This document shows, in pieces, positions 55,843 to 64,000 of a DNA stretch of 64,000 nucleotides (the first letter of the stretch is position 1; each line of letters opens with the position of its first letter). This DNA is from Nitratireductor aestuarii (GTDB lineage: Bacteria > Pseudomonadota > Alphaproteobacteria > Rhizobiales > Rhizobiaceae): NCBI RefSeq assembly GCF_014641695.1, contig NZ_BMIF01000010.1, positions 62,001 to 126,000 of the forward strand, given 5' to 3'. The notes below the pieces were generated by a model. The model saw only the letters and a list, made by a program, of their open reading frames with translations. It was not told the origin of the DNA and made no database searches. Both the position numbers and the translations under genes were made by a program.

Positions 55843-57882
55843 ATGCCTGTTACCGTTGAAATCATCGGCTCCATCGGCCACGTCACGATCGACAATCCGC
55901 CCGTCAATGCGATTTCTGCGGCGGTGCGCAAGGGCCTGCTCGATGCCGCGACGGCGCTTGAGAACAACCCGGACGTGAAAGGCGTGGTTCTTGCCTGCGC
56001 TGGCAAGACCTTCATCGCCGGTGCGGACGTCACCGAGTTCGACAAGCCGGCAATCGAGCCGCATCTGCCTGATGTCATCGCGGCCATCGAGAACAGCTCG
56101 AAGCCTTGGGTTGCCGCCATTCACGGCAACGCGCTGGGCGGCGGTCTGGAAATCGCGCTCGGCTGCCGTTTCCGCGTCGCTGACAAGGGCGCGTCGCTTG
56201 GCCTGCCCGAAACCAACCTTGGCATCATTCCGGGTTCCGGCGGTACGGTGCGCACGCCCCGCCTGATCGGCGTCGAGGCTGCCGTTGACCTCATCACTTC
56301 CGCCAAGCCGGTGAAGGCCCCGAAGGCCCTGCAGCTCGGCCTCGTCGATGCCGTTGTTGAAGGCGATCTGGTTGAAGAGGCAAAGAAATTCCTTGAGGAT
56401 GCGCTGACCCGCGACCTGCCGCAGCGCCTCTGCGAACGCGGCATCGAGGCTCCGGCTGACGGCTATTGGGCCGAGACGGAAGTGAAGGTGAAGAAGGCCG
56501 CCAAGGGCAACACCGGCCCTGTGGATGCGCTTGCCTCCATCCGCAAGGCCGTCACCGCGACCTTTGCCGATGCGCTTGCCTTCGAGCGTGAGGCGTTCCT
56601 GCGGCTGCGCGTCTCGCCGCAGTCGGCGGCACTGCGCCATATCTTCTTCGCCGAGCGCGCTGCTGCCCGTCCGGCCGAAATCAAGGGCGTTGAGCCCCGG
56701 AGTCTCACGAAGATCGGCGTTGTCGGCGGTGGCACCATGGGTGCAGGCATTGCAGCCGCCATGCGTGACGCGGGCCTGCCCGTCCACATGGTCGAGCGCG
56801 ACGACGAGGCGGTTGCCCGTGGCCGCGCCAATGTCGAGAAGATCTACAAGGGTTCGCTCGCCAAGGGTCGTCTGACGCAGGAGCAGCATGACGCCCGCCT
56901 CGCCGGCTTCTCGGCTTCCGCCAACTATGCGGACCTCGCCGACTGCGACCTCGTCATCGAGGCCGTGTTCGAGGATCTGGACGTCAAGCGCGCGGTCTTC
57001 GCCGAGCTCGCCAAGGTGTGTTCGGACAAGGCGATCCTCGCCACCAACACCTCCTACCTGAACCCGGAACTGATCTACGAAGGCTTGCCTCATCCGGAAC
57101 GCTTCATCGGGCTGCACTTCTTCAGCCCGGCCAACATCATGAAGCTGCTTGAGATCGTGCCGACGTCGCAGACTGCGATCGACGTTCTGGCGACCGGCTT
57201 CGAGCTGGCAAAGAAGGCCGGCAAGATGCCCGTCCGCGCCGGCATCTGCGATGGTTTTATTGGCAACCGCATCCTGAAGGTGACGCGCGCCCAGGCTGAA
57301 AAGCTGCTGCTCGCTGGCTGCACGCCGGCTGAGGTCGACAGTGCATTGCGCGGCTTCGGTCTCGCCATGGGGCCGTTCGAGGTGCAGGATCTGGCAGGCC
57401 TCGACATCGCGGCCTTCCAGCGTCAGGCAGCGCGTGCCCGTGGCGAAACGCCGTTTGCGCCCGTGGGTGACCTCGTCGTTGCCGCCGGACGCCTCGGCCA
57501 GAAGACGAAGGGCGGCTGGTACGATTACACCGACGCCGGACGTTCAAACGAGATCCCGGCTGCTGTTGCAAGCGCCATCGAGGAAGCGCGCGCAGCTTCC
57601 GGTGTCGAGGCGCGCGACTGGACGGCTGACGAGATCGTCGAGGCGATCATCTATCCGATGATCAACGAGGCCGCGAAGATTGTCGAGGAAGGCATTGCGC
57701 TGCGCGATGCCGACATCGACCTCGTGAAGGTGCACGGCTACGGGTTCCCGCGTTATCGCGGCGGGCTGGTGCAATATGGCCGCGCCGTAGGCTTCGCCAA
57801 CGTCGTTGCTTCGCTTGAAAAACTCACGGCCGCAAAGCTGGCCGATGCCCCGAGCGCCAAGCTGCGCGAATGGGCGAACTGA
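55843..57882 (+). CDS. Bifunctional enoyl-CoA hydratase/3-hydroxyacyl-CoA dehydrogenase (FadB-like)
   Basis: A 679-residue protein. The crotonase domain covers about 1-190 (GKTFIAGADVTEF and HGNALGGGLEIALGCRFRVA for the oxyanion hole). The 3-hydroxyacyl-CoA dehydrogenase part begins at 292 with IGVVGGGTMGAGIA and contains the catalytic-His region FIGLHFFSPANIMKLLEIV. It hydrates and oxidises acyl-CoA in beta-oxidation. It lies 28 bases before an acyl-CoA dehydrogenase gene and starts a new unit after the terminator. Confidence 0.95.
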   Translation: MPVTVEIIGSIGHVTIDNPPVNAISAAVRKGLLDAATALENNPDVKGVVLACAGKTFIAGADVTEFDKPAIEPHLPDVIAAIENSSKPWVAAIHGNALGGGLEIALGCRFRVADKGASLGLPETNLGIIPGSGGTVRTPRLIGVEAAVDLITSAKPVKAPKALQLGLVDAVVEGDLVEEAKKFLEDALTRDLPQRLCERGIEAPADGYWAETEVKVKKAAKGNTGPVDALASIRKAVTATFADALAFEREAFLRLRVSPQSAALRHIFFAERAAARPAEIKGVEPRSLTKIGVVGGGTMGAGIAAAMRDAGLPVHMVERDDEAVARGRANVEKIYKGSLAKGRLTQEQHDARLAGFSASANYADLADCDLVIEAVFEDLDVKRAVFAELAKVCSDKAILATNTSYLNPELIYEGLPHPERFIGLHFFSPANIMKLLEIVPTSQTAIDVLATGFELAKKAGKMPVRAGICDGFIGNRILKVTRAQAEKLLLAGCTPAEVDSALRGFGLAMGPFEVQDLAGLDIAAFQRQAARARGETPFAPVGDLVVAAGRLGQKTKGGWYDYTDAGRSNEIPAAVASAIEEARAASGVEARDWTADEIVEAIIYPMINEAAKIVEEGIALRDADIDLVKVHGYGFPRYRGGLVQYGRAVGFANVVASLEKLTAAKLADAPSAKLREWAN

Positions 57883-57910
57883 ACCGCTGAGAAAAGATCC
57901 GAGACAAACC

Positions 57911-59071
57911 ATGGCACTTGATCCCGAAACCCTTGACCAGCTCCGTGACATGATCCGCCGCTATGTGCGCGAGCGCCTCGTCCCTATGGAAGCACAGGTT
58001 GCCGAAGAGGATGCGATCCCGGACGAAGTTGTCCAGGAGATGCGTGACCTTGGCCTGTTCGGCCTGACCATCCCCGAGGAATACGGCGGCATCGGCCTCA
58101 ACATGTCCGAGGAAGTGCAGATCGCCTTCGAGCTTGGCTACACGTCGGCTGCCTTCCGTTCGCTGATCGGCACCAACAACGGAATCGGCAGCCAGGGCAT
58201 CATCATCGACGGCACGGAAGAGCAGAAGCAGAAGTACCTGCCCCGCCTCGCCACCGGCGAACTCATCGCCTCCTTCGCGCTGACCGAGCCGGAAGCCGGT
58301 TCCGACGCGGGCTCGCTGAAAACCACCGCCCGCAAGGACGGCGACTACTACGTGATCCGCGGCACAAAGCGCTTCATCACCAACGGACCACGCGCCGGCC
58401 TCTTCACGGTCTTTGCTCGCACGGATCTTTCAAGCACGAACGCTGCCGGCGTCTCCGCCTTCCTCGTGGAAGCCGGCACCCCGGGCCTCTCGCTCGGCGC
58501 GATCGACAAGAAGATGGGCCAGAAGGGTTCCTACACCTGCGACGTGATCTTTGACGACGTGCGCGTCCACAAGGACCAGATCATCGGCGGCGTCGAGGGT
58601 CAGGGTTTCAAGACGGCCATGAAGATTCTCGACCGTGGCCGCCTGCACATCTCGGCCATCTGCGTGGGCTCGGCCGAGCGCATCATCCACGAAGCGCTGA
58701 CCTATGCGATCGACCGCAAGCAGTTCGGCAAGCCGATCGCCGAGCAGCAGCTGGTGCAGGCCATGCTGGCCGACAGCCAGGCGGAAGCCTATGCCGCCCG
58801 CTGCATGGTTGAAGAGACGGCGCGGCGCCGTGACGCCGGCCAGAACGTCTCGCAGGAAGCAGCGTGTGCCAAGATGTTCGCTTCCGAAATGGTTGGCCGC
58901 GTTGCCGACCGTGGCGTGCAGATCCACGGCGGCGCCGGCTACATGCAGGAATATGCCGTCGAGCGCTTCTACCGCGACGTCCGCCTCTTCCGCATCTACG
59001 AAGGCACGACGCAGATCCAGCAGCTGGTGATCGCAAGGAACATGATCAAGCAGGCTAAGGCCGGGATGTAG
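57911..59071 (+). CDS. Acyl-CoA dehydrogenase
   Basis: A 386-residue flavoenzyme. LGLFGLTIPEEYGGIGLNMSEEVQIAFELGY, FALTEPEAGSDAGSLKTTA and the C-terminal QIHGGAGYMQEYAVERFYRDVRLFRIYEGTTQIQQLVIARNM are classic; the catalytic Glu is expected in YEGTTQ. The ATG at 57911 is chosen because the longer frame from 57806 lies inside the fadB-like gene. With that gene it completes the double-bond, hydration and oxidation steps of beta-oxidation. Confidence 0.95.
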   Translation: MALDPETLDQLRDMIRRYVRERLVPMEAQVAEEDAIPDEVVQEMRDLGLFGLTIPEEYGGIGLNMSEEVQIAFELGYTSAAFRSLIGTNNGIGSQGIIIDGTEEQKQKYLPRLATGELIASFALTEPEAGSDAGSLKTTARKDGDYYVIRGTKRFITNGPRAGLFTVFARTDLSSTNAAGVSAFLVEAGTPGLSLGAIDKKMGQKGSYTCDVIFDDVRVHKDQIIGGVEGQGFKTAMKILDRGRLHISAICVGSAERIIHEALTYAIDRKQFGKPIAEQQLVQAMLADSQAEAYAARCMVEETARRRDAGQNVSQEAACAKMFASEMVGRVADRGVQIHGGAGYMQEYAVERFYRDVRLFRIYEGTTQIQQLVIARNMIKQAKAGM

Positions 59072-59105
59072 GTTTAGGCTGAGACGTTCAGTGCTGAATG
59101 AATTG

Positions 59106-59133
59106 AGCCCGGGGCGATGCTCCGGGCTTTTAT
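59106..59133 (+). terminator. Rho-independent terminator after the acyl-CoA dehydrogenase gene
   Basis: A 10-bp stem (AGCCCGGGGC/GCTCCGGGCT, one G-T pair) with a 3-base loop followed by TTTATT. Confidence 0.88.
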
Positions 59134-59353
59134 TCATCCGTTAAACTATGAATTACGCATCATCGCACTACAATTCACAGCGCAACAATATCATATTAAA
59201 CAATATCTCGTCAACGAAAATTTATTAAGTATAAATTACATATTCACAATTACTGGTTATTGTTTTTGCTAATTAGTTGACAAATCTACCGCAAAGAAAG
59301 CACTGTGAACTAGCTTAAGTTTTCTATTTGATTTTTAGTAAAGGGATATTCAT

Positions 59354-59617
59354 ATGTATATTGGCGGAGGCAACAACTCTCGGGGTGGTTCAAATTCGTA
59401 TGGCGTAAACCGGGCGGATAAGGTCAACCGCGACGGAACGAAGGACGCGGCCAACAAGGATTTGTTTGACCGCGTTCGCGACGCAGCTCAGCATATCGCA
59501 GTCAATACGAGTAGCATTGGACCAGCTGGGGCATCCTATGGTTGTGGCTCCTGCCACGATCCATACGGCGATCGCTCGCGATCGCACAGCCGTGGCAAGC
59601 CGACGAACTTCGTCTGA
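59354..59617 (+). CDS. Small Gly/Ser/Asn-rich protein, unknown
   Basis: An 87-residue protein, unrecognised. It begins MYIGGGNNSRGGSNSYG, has a charged middle (ADKVNRDGTKDAANKDLFDRVRDAAQ), and ends with a Cys-Gly-Ser-Cys-His segment and a basic tail. AAAGGG stands about 8 bases before the ATG, which supports translation. The 250 bases before it are unusually AT-rich and contain its presumed promoter. It lies 8 bases before the next gene, likely cotranscribed. Confidence 0.6.
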   Translation: MYIGGGNNSRGGSNSYGVNRADKVNRDGTKDAANKDLFDRVRDAAQHIAVNTSSIGPAGASYGCGSCHDPYGDRSRSHSRGKPTNFV

Positions 59618-59625
59618 ACAAATTG

Positions 59626-60570
59626 ATGCAGACTCCTGCTGGCAAGCCGCGGTCGCGCGGCGTTTTCAGATACTTTGCTGTTAGCACAGTCATCTTATTC
59701 GGTGTGGCCGCTCTTGCGGCCGCACTTCACCACGCGTTGCGCGATTCGTATCCAGGTCGGAAATTCGAAGGCTTTTTTCGCGAAGCCCTCGCAATGGGGT
59801 CTACCGACGATAATTTCCTGTTGGGTCGCTTCGCCAGCAGGTACGATGTTTGCATCTATGGGATGAGCGACCCGGTTGCGGAAAGCGGATTCGCCACCTT
59901 CTTCGGCATGGTCCGTAATGAGACATGGATGCAGTCGAACCTGATATACCGGACAGACGTTTCCAATTGCCCGGAGACAACGTTCTTCTATGTATTCCAT
60001 CATAAGGGTGAGGACAGCGTCATCCGCTCCACAATTGATGACCTAACCTATATCACCGCCAGGCATGGCATGACATTCCCGCAGGACCATAGTCTCTACT
60101 TCCAAACGTATTCGCCGGGGCTCGTTGTCCAATTGGCGCCGCCGGGCAAGGATAGAAAGGTTTATTCAGCCATCAACGGCTTCGCCGGCACCTCTTCGGA
60201 AGCCGATAAGATGCTGGCTCATAATATCATCCAGCAGGAGCTGCTGCAGGCCATCCTCAACGCAGGCGATCTGGAAGTCAACCGCACCCCAGTTTCCATC
60301 ATTGAGGAGTGGAATATATCAACCCCGCTCCGTGCTCCGATGGCTGACCCGCAATATCGAGCGCAGTGGCTGGAGCATAACGTCTACAACATGTGTCTGT
60401 ACGATATCATGCTGCTGATCACCCTCTATGCATGGGATGAATCGATCCTGGATGACAGGCTTGGCTCATACATCCGGTACATTCGCAACAACTACGAAGC
60501 AATTGAGAAGAGAGCTCGCGAGATCCAGTACGACGAGCGCTACAGCGACATATTCGTCCAGAAGTGCTGA
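59626..60570 (+). CDS. Membrane-anchored protein of unknown function
   Basis: A 314-residue protein. A basic N-terminus (KPRSRGVFR) and one hydrophobic segment at about 15-37 (YFAVSTVILFGVAALAAALHHAL) suggest a signal anchor with the body in the periplasm. The C-terminal part (QQELLQAILNAGDL, then YNMCLYDIMLLITLYAW) weakly recalls DUF2927 proteins, from memory only. I prefer the ATG at 59626 to the GTG at 59542, which would overlap the small gene. The codon use is less GC-rich than that of its neighbours. Confidence 0.65.
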   Translation: MQTPAGKPRSRGVFRYFAVSTVILFGVAALAAALHHALRDSYPGRKFEGFFREALAMGSTDDNFLLGRFASRYDVCIYGMSDPVAESGFATFFGMVRNETWMQSNLIYRTDVSNCPETTFFYVFHHKGEDSVIRSTIDDLTYITARHGMTFPQDHSLYFQTYSPGLVVQLAPPGKDRKVYSAINGFAGTSSEADKMLAHNIIQQELLQAILNAGDLEVNRTPVSIIEEWNISTPLRAPMADPQYRAQWLEHNVYNMCLYDIMLLITLYAWDESILDDRLGSYIRYIRNNYEAIEKRAREIQYDERYSDIFVQKC

Positions 60571-60618
60571 ATCAAACTACTCCCCCGGCACAAACCCATT
60601 GAATGAAAGAGCGGCTCA

Positions 60619-61066
60619 TCAGGGCCGTCCGGTGCCTTGCGGGCTGAGCAGAAACATACGCGGCAATCCCTCCTCCGGGATCAGCTGGAACCCCATCAAC
60701 TCGAACCACCGCCGGACTTTCCCGTCGAAAGAATAGCTGCACGACATGACCGGGATATTCCCAAGCCGCCGTCTGAAGCTCGGCCATGATCCGCTTCCCG
60801 AACCGTACCGTATCCGGCCGGAAAAACGCGGGCGTCGATGGCATGGACGTATACGCGATGCCGTCGTCGATCTCATAGCCCAGCAGAGCAAGTAGCTCGT
60901 CGCCTCTCAGCAGCGAAAGGGCCATGCCGGACTTGACGCAATCTTCCAGCTTCCGTTGTGCCTCTTCTATTGAAATGCTTGCCTCGGCGAGTTCGGAGCG
61001 GAAGGATTCCGAAAGATTGCTGAAGACGAGATGAACTTCGTGTAACTTGGCTAGTCTAGCATACAT
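60619..61066 (-). pseudogene. Frameshifted GNAT-like (phage-type) gene
   Basis: Two overlapping minus-strand frames form one protein. The first (61066 to about 60748) starts MYARLAKLHEVHLVFSNLSESF and ends AELQTAAWEYPGHVV; the second continues SYSFDGKVRRWFELMGFQLIPEEGLPRMF to 60619. KVRRWFELMGF is a typical last-strand/helix region of a GNAT acetyltransferase. The join near 60745-60755 needs a small indel. The pattern resembles acyltransferase-like proteins of T7-like phages, from memory. A 49-codon ORF at 61056-61205 overlaps its start and may be a further remnant. Confidence 0.5.
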
Positions 61067-61215
61067 GATACGGCACTTCTAAGTATTGGCCGTTGCAATG
61101 ACTCATACGCAGGGCTTCTTCTTGAGCCGCGCGTAAGCAACTGATAACAATTCGGCGATCCGGGAGCCAGCAACCTTGTAACTCCCGACAAGAGACCTCC
61201 CGCATTTACGCCCCC

Positions 61216-61989
61216 TCACTCCCCCCTGAACACCGGAGCCCGCTTCTCCTTGAACGCGGCAACGGCTTCGCGGTGGTCGGCGGAGTGGTACATGCGGGCC
61301 TGATCGTCGAATTCGCGCGTCAGATACCATTCTAGCCCGTCCGGGGCGTCGACCAGCGAGGCCTTGGCGGCGGCTACGGCGAGCGGCGCGACTGCGCAGA
61401 AGCTCTCGGCCTTCGCGATTGCCGCTTCCAGTACGTTGTCGGAAAGCTCGTCGGTCAAACCCATTGCCAGCACCTCGTCAGCATTCAGGATGCCCGCTGA
61501 GAGGAACAGCTGCATCGCCTTCGCCGTCGGGACGCGGCGGGAGGCGGCCCAGAGGAACGCCGTGTCCGGCACGAGCCCCAGCTTGCCGAAGGTCGCGCCG
61601 TGCTTTGCCTGCGGTGCGGTCAGGATGTAGTCGCACAGAAGCGAGATCGACCAGCCCGCGCCGAACGCATGGCCGTTGACGGCGGCGACCGTAGGCTTCG
61701 GGAAGCGGGCAAGTTCGCGCGCGATGTCGTGCAGCAGCTTCATGCGCTCGGACGAGAGTTTCGGGTCGATGCCCATGGCGGAAATGTCGCCGCCCGCGCA
61801 GAAGGCCGCACCCGCGCCCGTCAGCACCACGGCGCGGCTTTCGCCGGACTTCGCTTCATCACGCAGCGCCTGCAGGAACACTTCGCGCAGCGCCGGAGAC
61901 AGCGCGTTGCGCCGGTCCGGATCGTTGAACGTCAGCACGGCGATGCCGCTTTCGGTGACCGTACGGGTGATGAGGTTTCCTGCAGTCAT
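61216..61989 (-). CDS. Enoyl-CoA hydratase/isomerase family protein
   Basis: A 257-residue crotonase-fold protein. The oxyanion-hole segments are AAFCAGGDISAMGID (about 62-76) and AVNGHAFGAGWSISLLCDYILTA (about 106-128); the C-terminus is FKEKRAPVFRG. ATG at 61989 starts a normal-length protein; the longer frame to 62055 runs into a palindromic repeat and is rejected. It appears monocistronic. The substrate is not evident. Confidence 0.92.
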   Translation of the reverse strand: MTAGNLITRTVTESGIAVLTFNDPDRRNALSPALREVFLQALRDEAKSGESRAVVLTGAGAAFCAGGDISAMGIDPKLSSERMKLLHDIARELARFPKPTVAAVNGHAFGAGWSISLLCDYILTAPQAKHGATFGKLGLVPDTAFLWAASRRVPTAKAMQLFLSAGILNADEVLAMGLTDELSDNVLEAAIAKAESFCAVAPLAVAAAKASLVDAPDGLEWYLTREFDDQARMYHSADHREAVAAFKEKRAPVFRGE

Positions 61990-62033
61990 GTTCGTTCTCA
62001 CTTCATTGGGCAAGTCAGCCAGCTCTACACCCT

Positions 62034-62119
62034 CATGCTGAGCTTGTCGAAGCACGAGGGTCCAGGTTCAGCTGCATTTCTCACCGCCTCGTGGTTCGCC
62101 CTTCGACAAGCTCAGGATG
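62034..62119. repeat. Intergenic inverted repeat (CTGAGCTTGTCGAAG family)
   Basis: CATGCTGAGCTTGTCGAAGC (from 62034) is answered by TTCGACAAGCTCAGGATG (62102-62119), with CACGAGG/CCTCGTG inside. The CTGAGCTTGTCGAA...TTCGACAAGCTCAG pair is a common REP-like intergenic palindrome of alphaproteobacteria. It can fold in the RNA of either strand and may act as a terminator for the uracil permease gene. Confidence 0.65.
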
Positions 62120-62186
62120 CTTACCATGACGGGATCGAAATGGGCTCGCCCGGATAACCGGACGCCGCCCGTTTCCTACTCTGGTT

Positions 62187-63476
62187 TTACGCCGACTTTG
62201 GCGCCGGGCGTCCGATGCCCAGGATCTGGTAGAGCACCAGGGCCGCGAAGGTGGACGTCGCGATGCCGCCAAGGGCGAAGTTGCCGATGTTGATCGTGAA
62301 GTCGCCTGCGCCGAAGATCAGCGCCACGCCAACCGTGAAGAGGTTGCGCGGGTCGGAGAAGTCGACATTGTTGACGACCCAGATGCGCGCCATGGCCGAG
62401 GCGATGAGGCCGAAGACGGCAAGCGACAGGCCGGCCAGAACGGATGGCGGAATGGTCTGCAGCAGCGCGCCGAACTTTGGCGAAAGGCCGAGCAGGATCG
62501 CGATGACGGCGGCGATGACGAAGACGAGCGTGGAATAGACCTTGGTCATGGCCATCACGCCGATGTTCTCGGCATAGGTGGTCACGCCCGTGCCGCCGCC
62601 GGAGCCAGCAAGCATGGTGGCAAGGCCGTCGCCGATGAAGCCGCGGCCGATGTAACGGTCAAAACTCTGGCCGGTGATTGCGCCCAGCGCCTTGATGTGT
62701 CCGAGGTTCTCGGCCACCAGAACGATGGCGATCGGGGCGATCATGGTGATCGCGGGCCAGCTGAACTCGGGCTTCACGAACTTGGGCAGGCCGAACCATG
62801 GGGCTGCCGCAACGGTCGCGAAGTCGATGCCCGGCACGAGGCCCATGCCGTTGCCCAGGAGCAGAACGAGGCCGTAGCCGATCAGGATCGCCAGCAGCAC
62901 CGCAACGCGGCGCGAGGCGCGCGGACCATAGGCAGAGATCAGACCCATGAACAGAACGGTCGCGAGCGCAATGCTGACATGCGAGGCGGAGCCCTTGAGG
63001 CCATTGACGGCAACAGGGGCAAGGTTGAGGCCGATGGCGACGCCGATCGCACCCGTTACGGCGGGCGGCATCAGGCGTTCCACCCAGGCCGTGCCGATCA
63101 TCATCACGACCACGCCGATCAGCGCGTAGACAGCACCGGCTGCAATGATGCCGCCGAGCGCCAGGCCGATGTTCGGGTTCGGCCCGCTGCCGGCATAGGC
63201 GGTGACAGCCATCACAGCCGCGATGAACGCAAAGGACGAGCCCAGATAGCTCGGTACGCGTCCGGCCGTGATCACGAAGAACAGGAGTGTTGCGATGCCG
63301 GAAAAGAACACCGCGACGTTCGGGTCGAAGCCCATGATCAGCGGCGCCACGATGGTGGAACCGGACATGGCCAGCAGGTGCTGGACGCCCATCGGCACGG
63401 CCGCCCGCATGGGCAGGCGCTCGTCAGGCAGGACCATCTCGTTGTCGGTCAGACGCCAGTTCGGGAAGTATCCCAT
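62187..63476 (-). CDS. Uracil/xanthine permease family transporter (NCS2)
   Basis: A 429-residue inner-membrane protein with about 12-14 hydrophobic segments. VPMGVQHLLAMSGSTIVAPLIMGFDP is the N-terminal NCS2 signature with the substrate-contacting His, and IVLVAENLGHIKALGAITGQ and GGGTGVTTYAENIGVMAMTKVYS are the UraA-type motifs carrying the key Glu residues. It imports uracil, or a similar nucleobase, with protons. It stands alone, with no pyrimidine catabolic genes nearby. Confidence 0.93.
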   Translation of the reverse strand: MGYFPNWRLTDNEMVLPDERLPMRAAVPMGVQHLLAMSGSTIVAPLIMGFDPNVAVFFSGIATLLFFVITAGRVPSYLGSSFAFIAAVMAVTAYAGSGPNPNIGLALGGIIAAGAVYALIGVVVMMIGTAWVERLMPPAVTGAIGVAIGLNLAPVAVNGLKGSASHVSIALATVLFMGLISAYGPRASRRVAVLLAILIGYGLVLLLGNGMGLVPGIDFATVAAAPWFGLPKFVKPEFSWPAITMIAPIAIVLVAENLGHIKALGAITGQSFDRYIGRGFIGDGLATMLAGSGGGTGVTTYAENIGVMAMTKVYSTLVFVIAAVIAILLGLSPKFGALLQTIPPSVLAGLSLAVFGLIASAMARIWVVNNVDFSDPRNLFTVGVALIFGAGDFTINIGNFALGGIATSTFAALVLYQILGIGRPAPKSA

Positions 63477-63594
63477 TTGTAGCCCCTCAAGTTAAAAATC
63501 CCGAGGTACTAGCGACAAATTTCCATTCCTGACTAGTGGTGTCCCACCATCAATCGTTGCAAAATCGTTATGTTCAGGTCAGGGACCGGCAATT

Positions 63595-63621
63595 TTCCCC
63601 ATCTTTTATGAAGACGGGGAA
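63595..63621 (-). terminator. Hairpin after the ferredoxin-NADP reductase gene
   Basis: An 11-bp stem (TTCCCCATCTT/AAGACGGGGAA, one wobble) with a 5-base loop lies 8 bases after the stop at 63629. Only a weak T-run follows on the minus strand. Confidence 0.6.
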
Positions 63622-63628
63622 TGGGGCC

Positions 63629-64000
63629 TCAGAGCCCCTCGCCCACAAAGGCCTTTTCGACCACGAATTCGCGCGGCTCGGAATTGGCCCCCTCGCGCAG
63701 CCCGAGACTCTCCAGAAGCCTCTTCACGTCGATGTTGAAGGCGTAGGAGCCGCAGACCATCGCCCGGTCCGACGCCGGGTCGATCGGCGCGATGCCGAGA
63801 TCGGCATAAACCTTGCCCGAGCTGATGTTGTCGGTGATGCGGCCCATGTACTTCGATTCTTCGCGTGTCGTGGTCGGGTAGTAATGCACGCGGCCCTGGG
63901 CGATCTCGTTCAGCGGTTCCTCATTGAGGCTTTCGATGATCTCCGCGCCATAGGCAAGCTCGGATGTCTTGCGGCAGGTGTGCATCACGATCACTTCCTC
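63629..64000 (-). CDS. fpr: Ferredoxin-NADP reductase, C-terminal part (cut by window end)
   Basis: The last 123 residues of a protein whose start lies beyond 64000. VMHTCRKTSELAYG, VHYYPTTTREESKYMGRITDNISSGKVYADLG and DRAMVCGSYAFNIDVKRLLESLGL match the NADP-binding half of bacterial Fpr, and the C-terminal VVEKAFVGEGL is typical of the alphaproteobacterial form. It moves electrons between NADPH and ferredoxin or flavodoxin, often as part of oxidative-stress defence. Confidence 0.9.
   Translation of the reverse strand, partial: EEVIVMHTCRKTSELAYGAEIIESLNEEPLNEIAQGRVHYYPTTTREESKYMGRITDNISSGKVYADLGIAPIDPASDRAMVCGSYAFNIDVKRLLESLGLREGANSEPREFVVEKAFVGEGL

Noticed and set aside
61103-61330. A 75-codon minus-strand frame overlapping the end of the hydratase gene
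   Set aside because: Most of it lies inside the hydratase gene in another frame; only its last 35 codons are outside, without a start or ribosome site.

Overview
The window reads as a chromosome or chromid segment of a Hyphomicrobiales alphaproteobacterium, most likely Rhizobiaceae. This is inferred from the high-GC coding style, GGAGG ribosome sites, two tripartite tricarboxylate transporters, GGAAC-N17-GTT promoters of the alphaproteobacterial general stress sigma factor (EcfG/RpoE2 type), and rhizobial-style intergenic palindromes. I see no tRNA, rRNA, CRISPR array or intact insertion sequence. The first base falls upstream of a small membrane-protein gene, and the last gene, a ferredoxin-NADP reductase, is cut by the window end.

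Region 1 (about 1.0-16.7 kb) is the most striking part: a compact cassette for an unknown, apparently stress-induced glycoconjugate. One minus-strand operon runs ino1 (inositol-3-phosphate synthase), histidine phosphatase, methyltransferase, a clan-A-like glycoside hydrolase whose barrel halves are in swapped order, a small acidic protein and a Gfo/Idh/MocA oxidoreductase. A second minus-strand operon with overlapping or nearly overlapping genes encodes two sugar-nucleotide epimerases, four glycosyltransferases and UDP-glucuronate decarboxylase. Between them lies a plus-strand gene joining a phosphoribosyltransferase-like and a kinase-like part, and ugd (UDP-glucose dehydrogenase) diverges at the far end. 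Ugd plus the decarboxylase predict UDP-xylose. Four GGAAC-N17-GTT promoters sit upstream of ino1, the epimerase/glycosyltransferase operon, ugd and the neighbouring DUF4142 gene.

Region 2 (16.7-23.9 kb) holds metH behind a perfect inverted repeat of SahR type, an AcuI/YhdH-type reductase, an acyl-CoA synthetase behind two TGTATACA palindromes, and a small secreted protein.

Region 3 (24.0-34.8 kb) has a PaaK-like CoA ligase with an iron-type ABC transporter, a divergent IclR regulator, a glutathione transferase, an orphan TctC-type binding protein, an unusual 431-residue protein of unlike composition, and an SDR. Region 4 (35.0-41.8 kb) holds two complete TctCBA transporters; both tctC genes have a sigma54 (-24/-12) promoter.

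Region 5 (41.8-59.1 kb) is a large catabolic island. A minus-strand operon (enoyl-CoA hydratase, ADP-forming acyl-CoA synthetase, two acyl-CoA dehydrogenases, two SDRs, a carboxymuconolactone decarboxylase-like protein, then tctBA) starts behind a TetR-type operator. It is followed by TetR, an SMP-30 lactonase, LysR, and a plus-strand set: luciferase-like monooxygenase, flavin reductase, CoA transferase, FadB-like protein and acyl-CoA dehydrogenase. Together they suggest oxidation of a cyclic alcohol/ketone through a lactone to CoA thioesters and beta-oxidation.

Region 6 (59.1-64.0 kb) is an AT-rich patch with two unrecognised genes and a frameshifted GNAT-like gene, then an enoyl-CoA hydratase, a uracil/xanthine permease and the 3' end of fpr.
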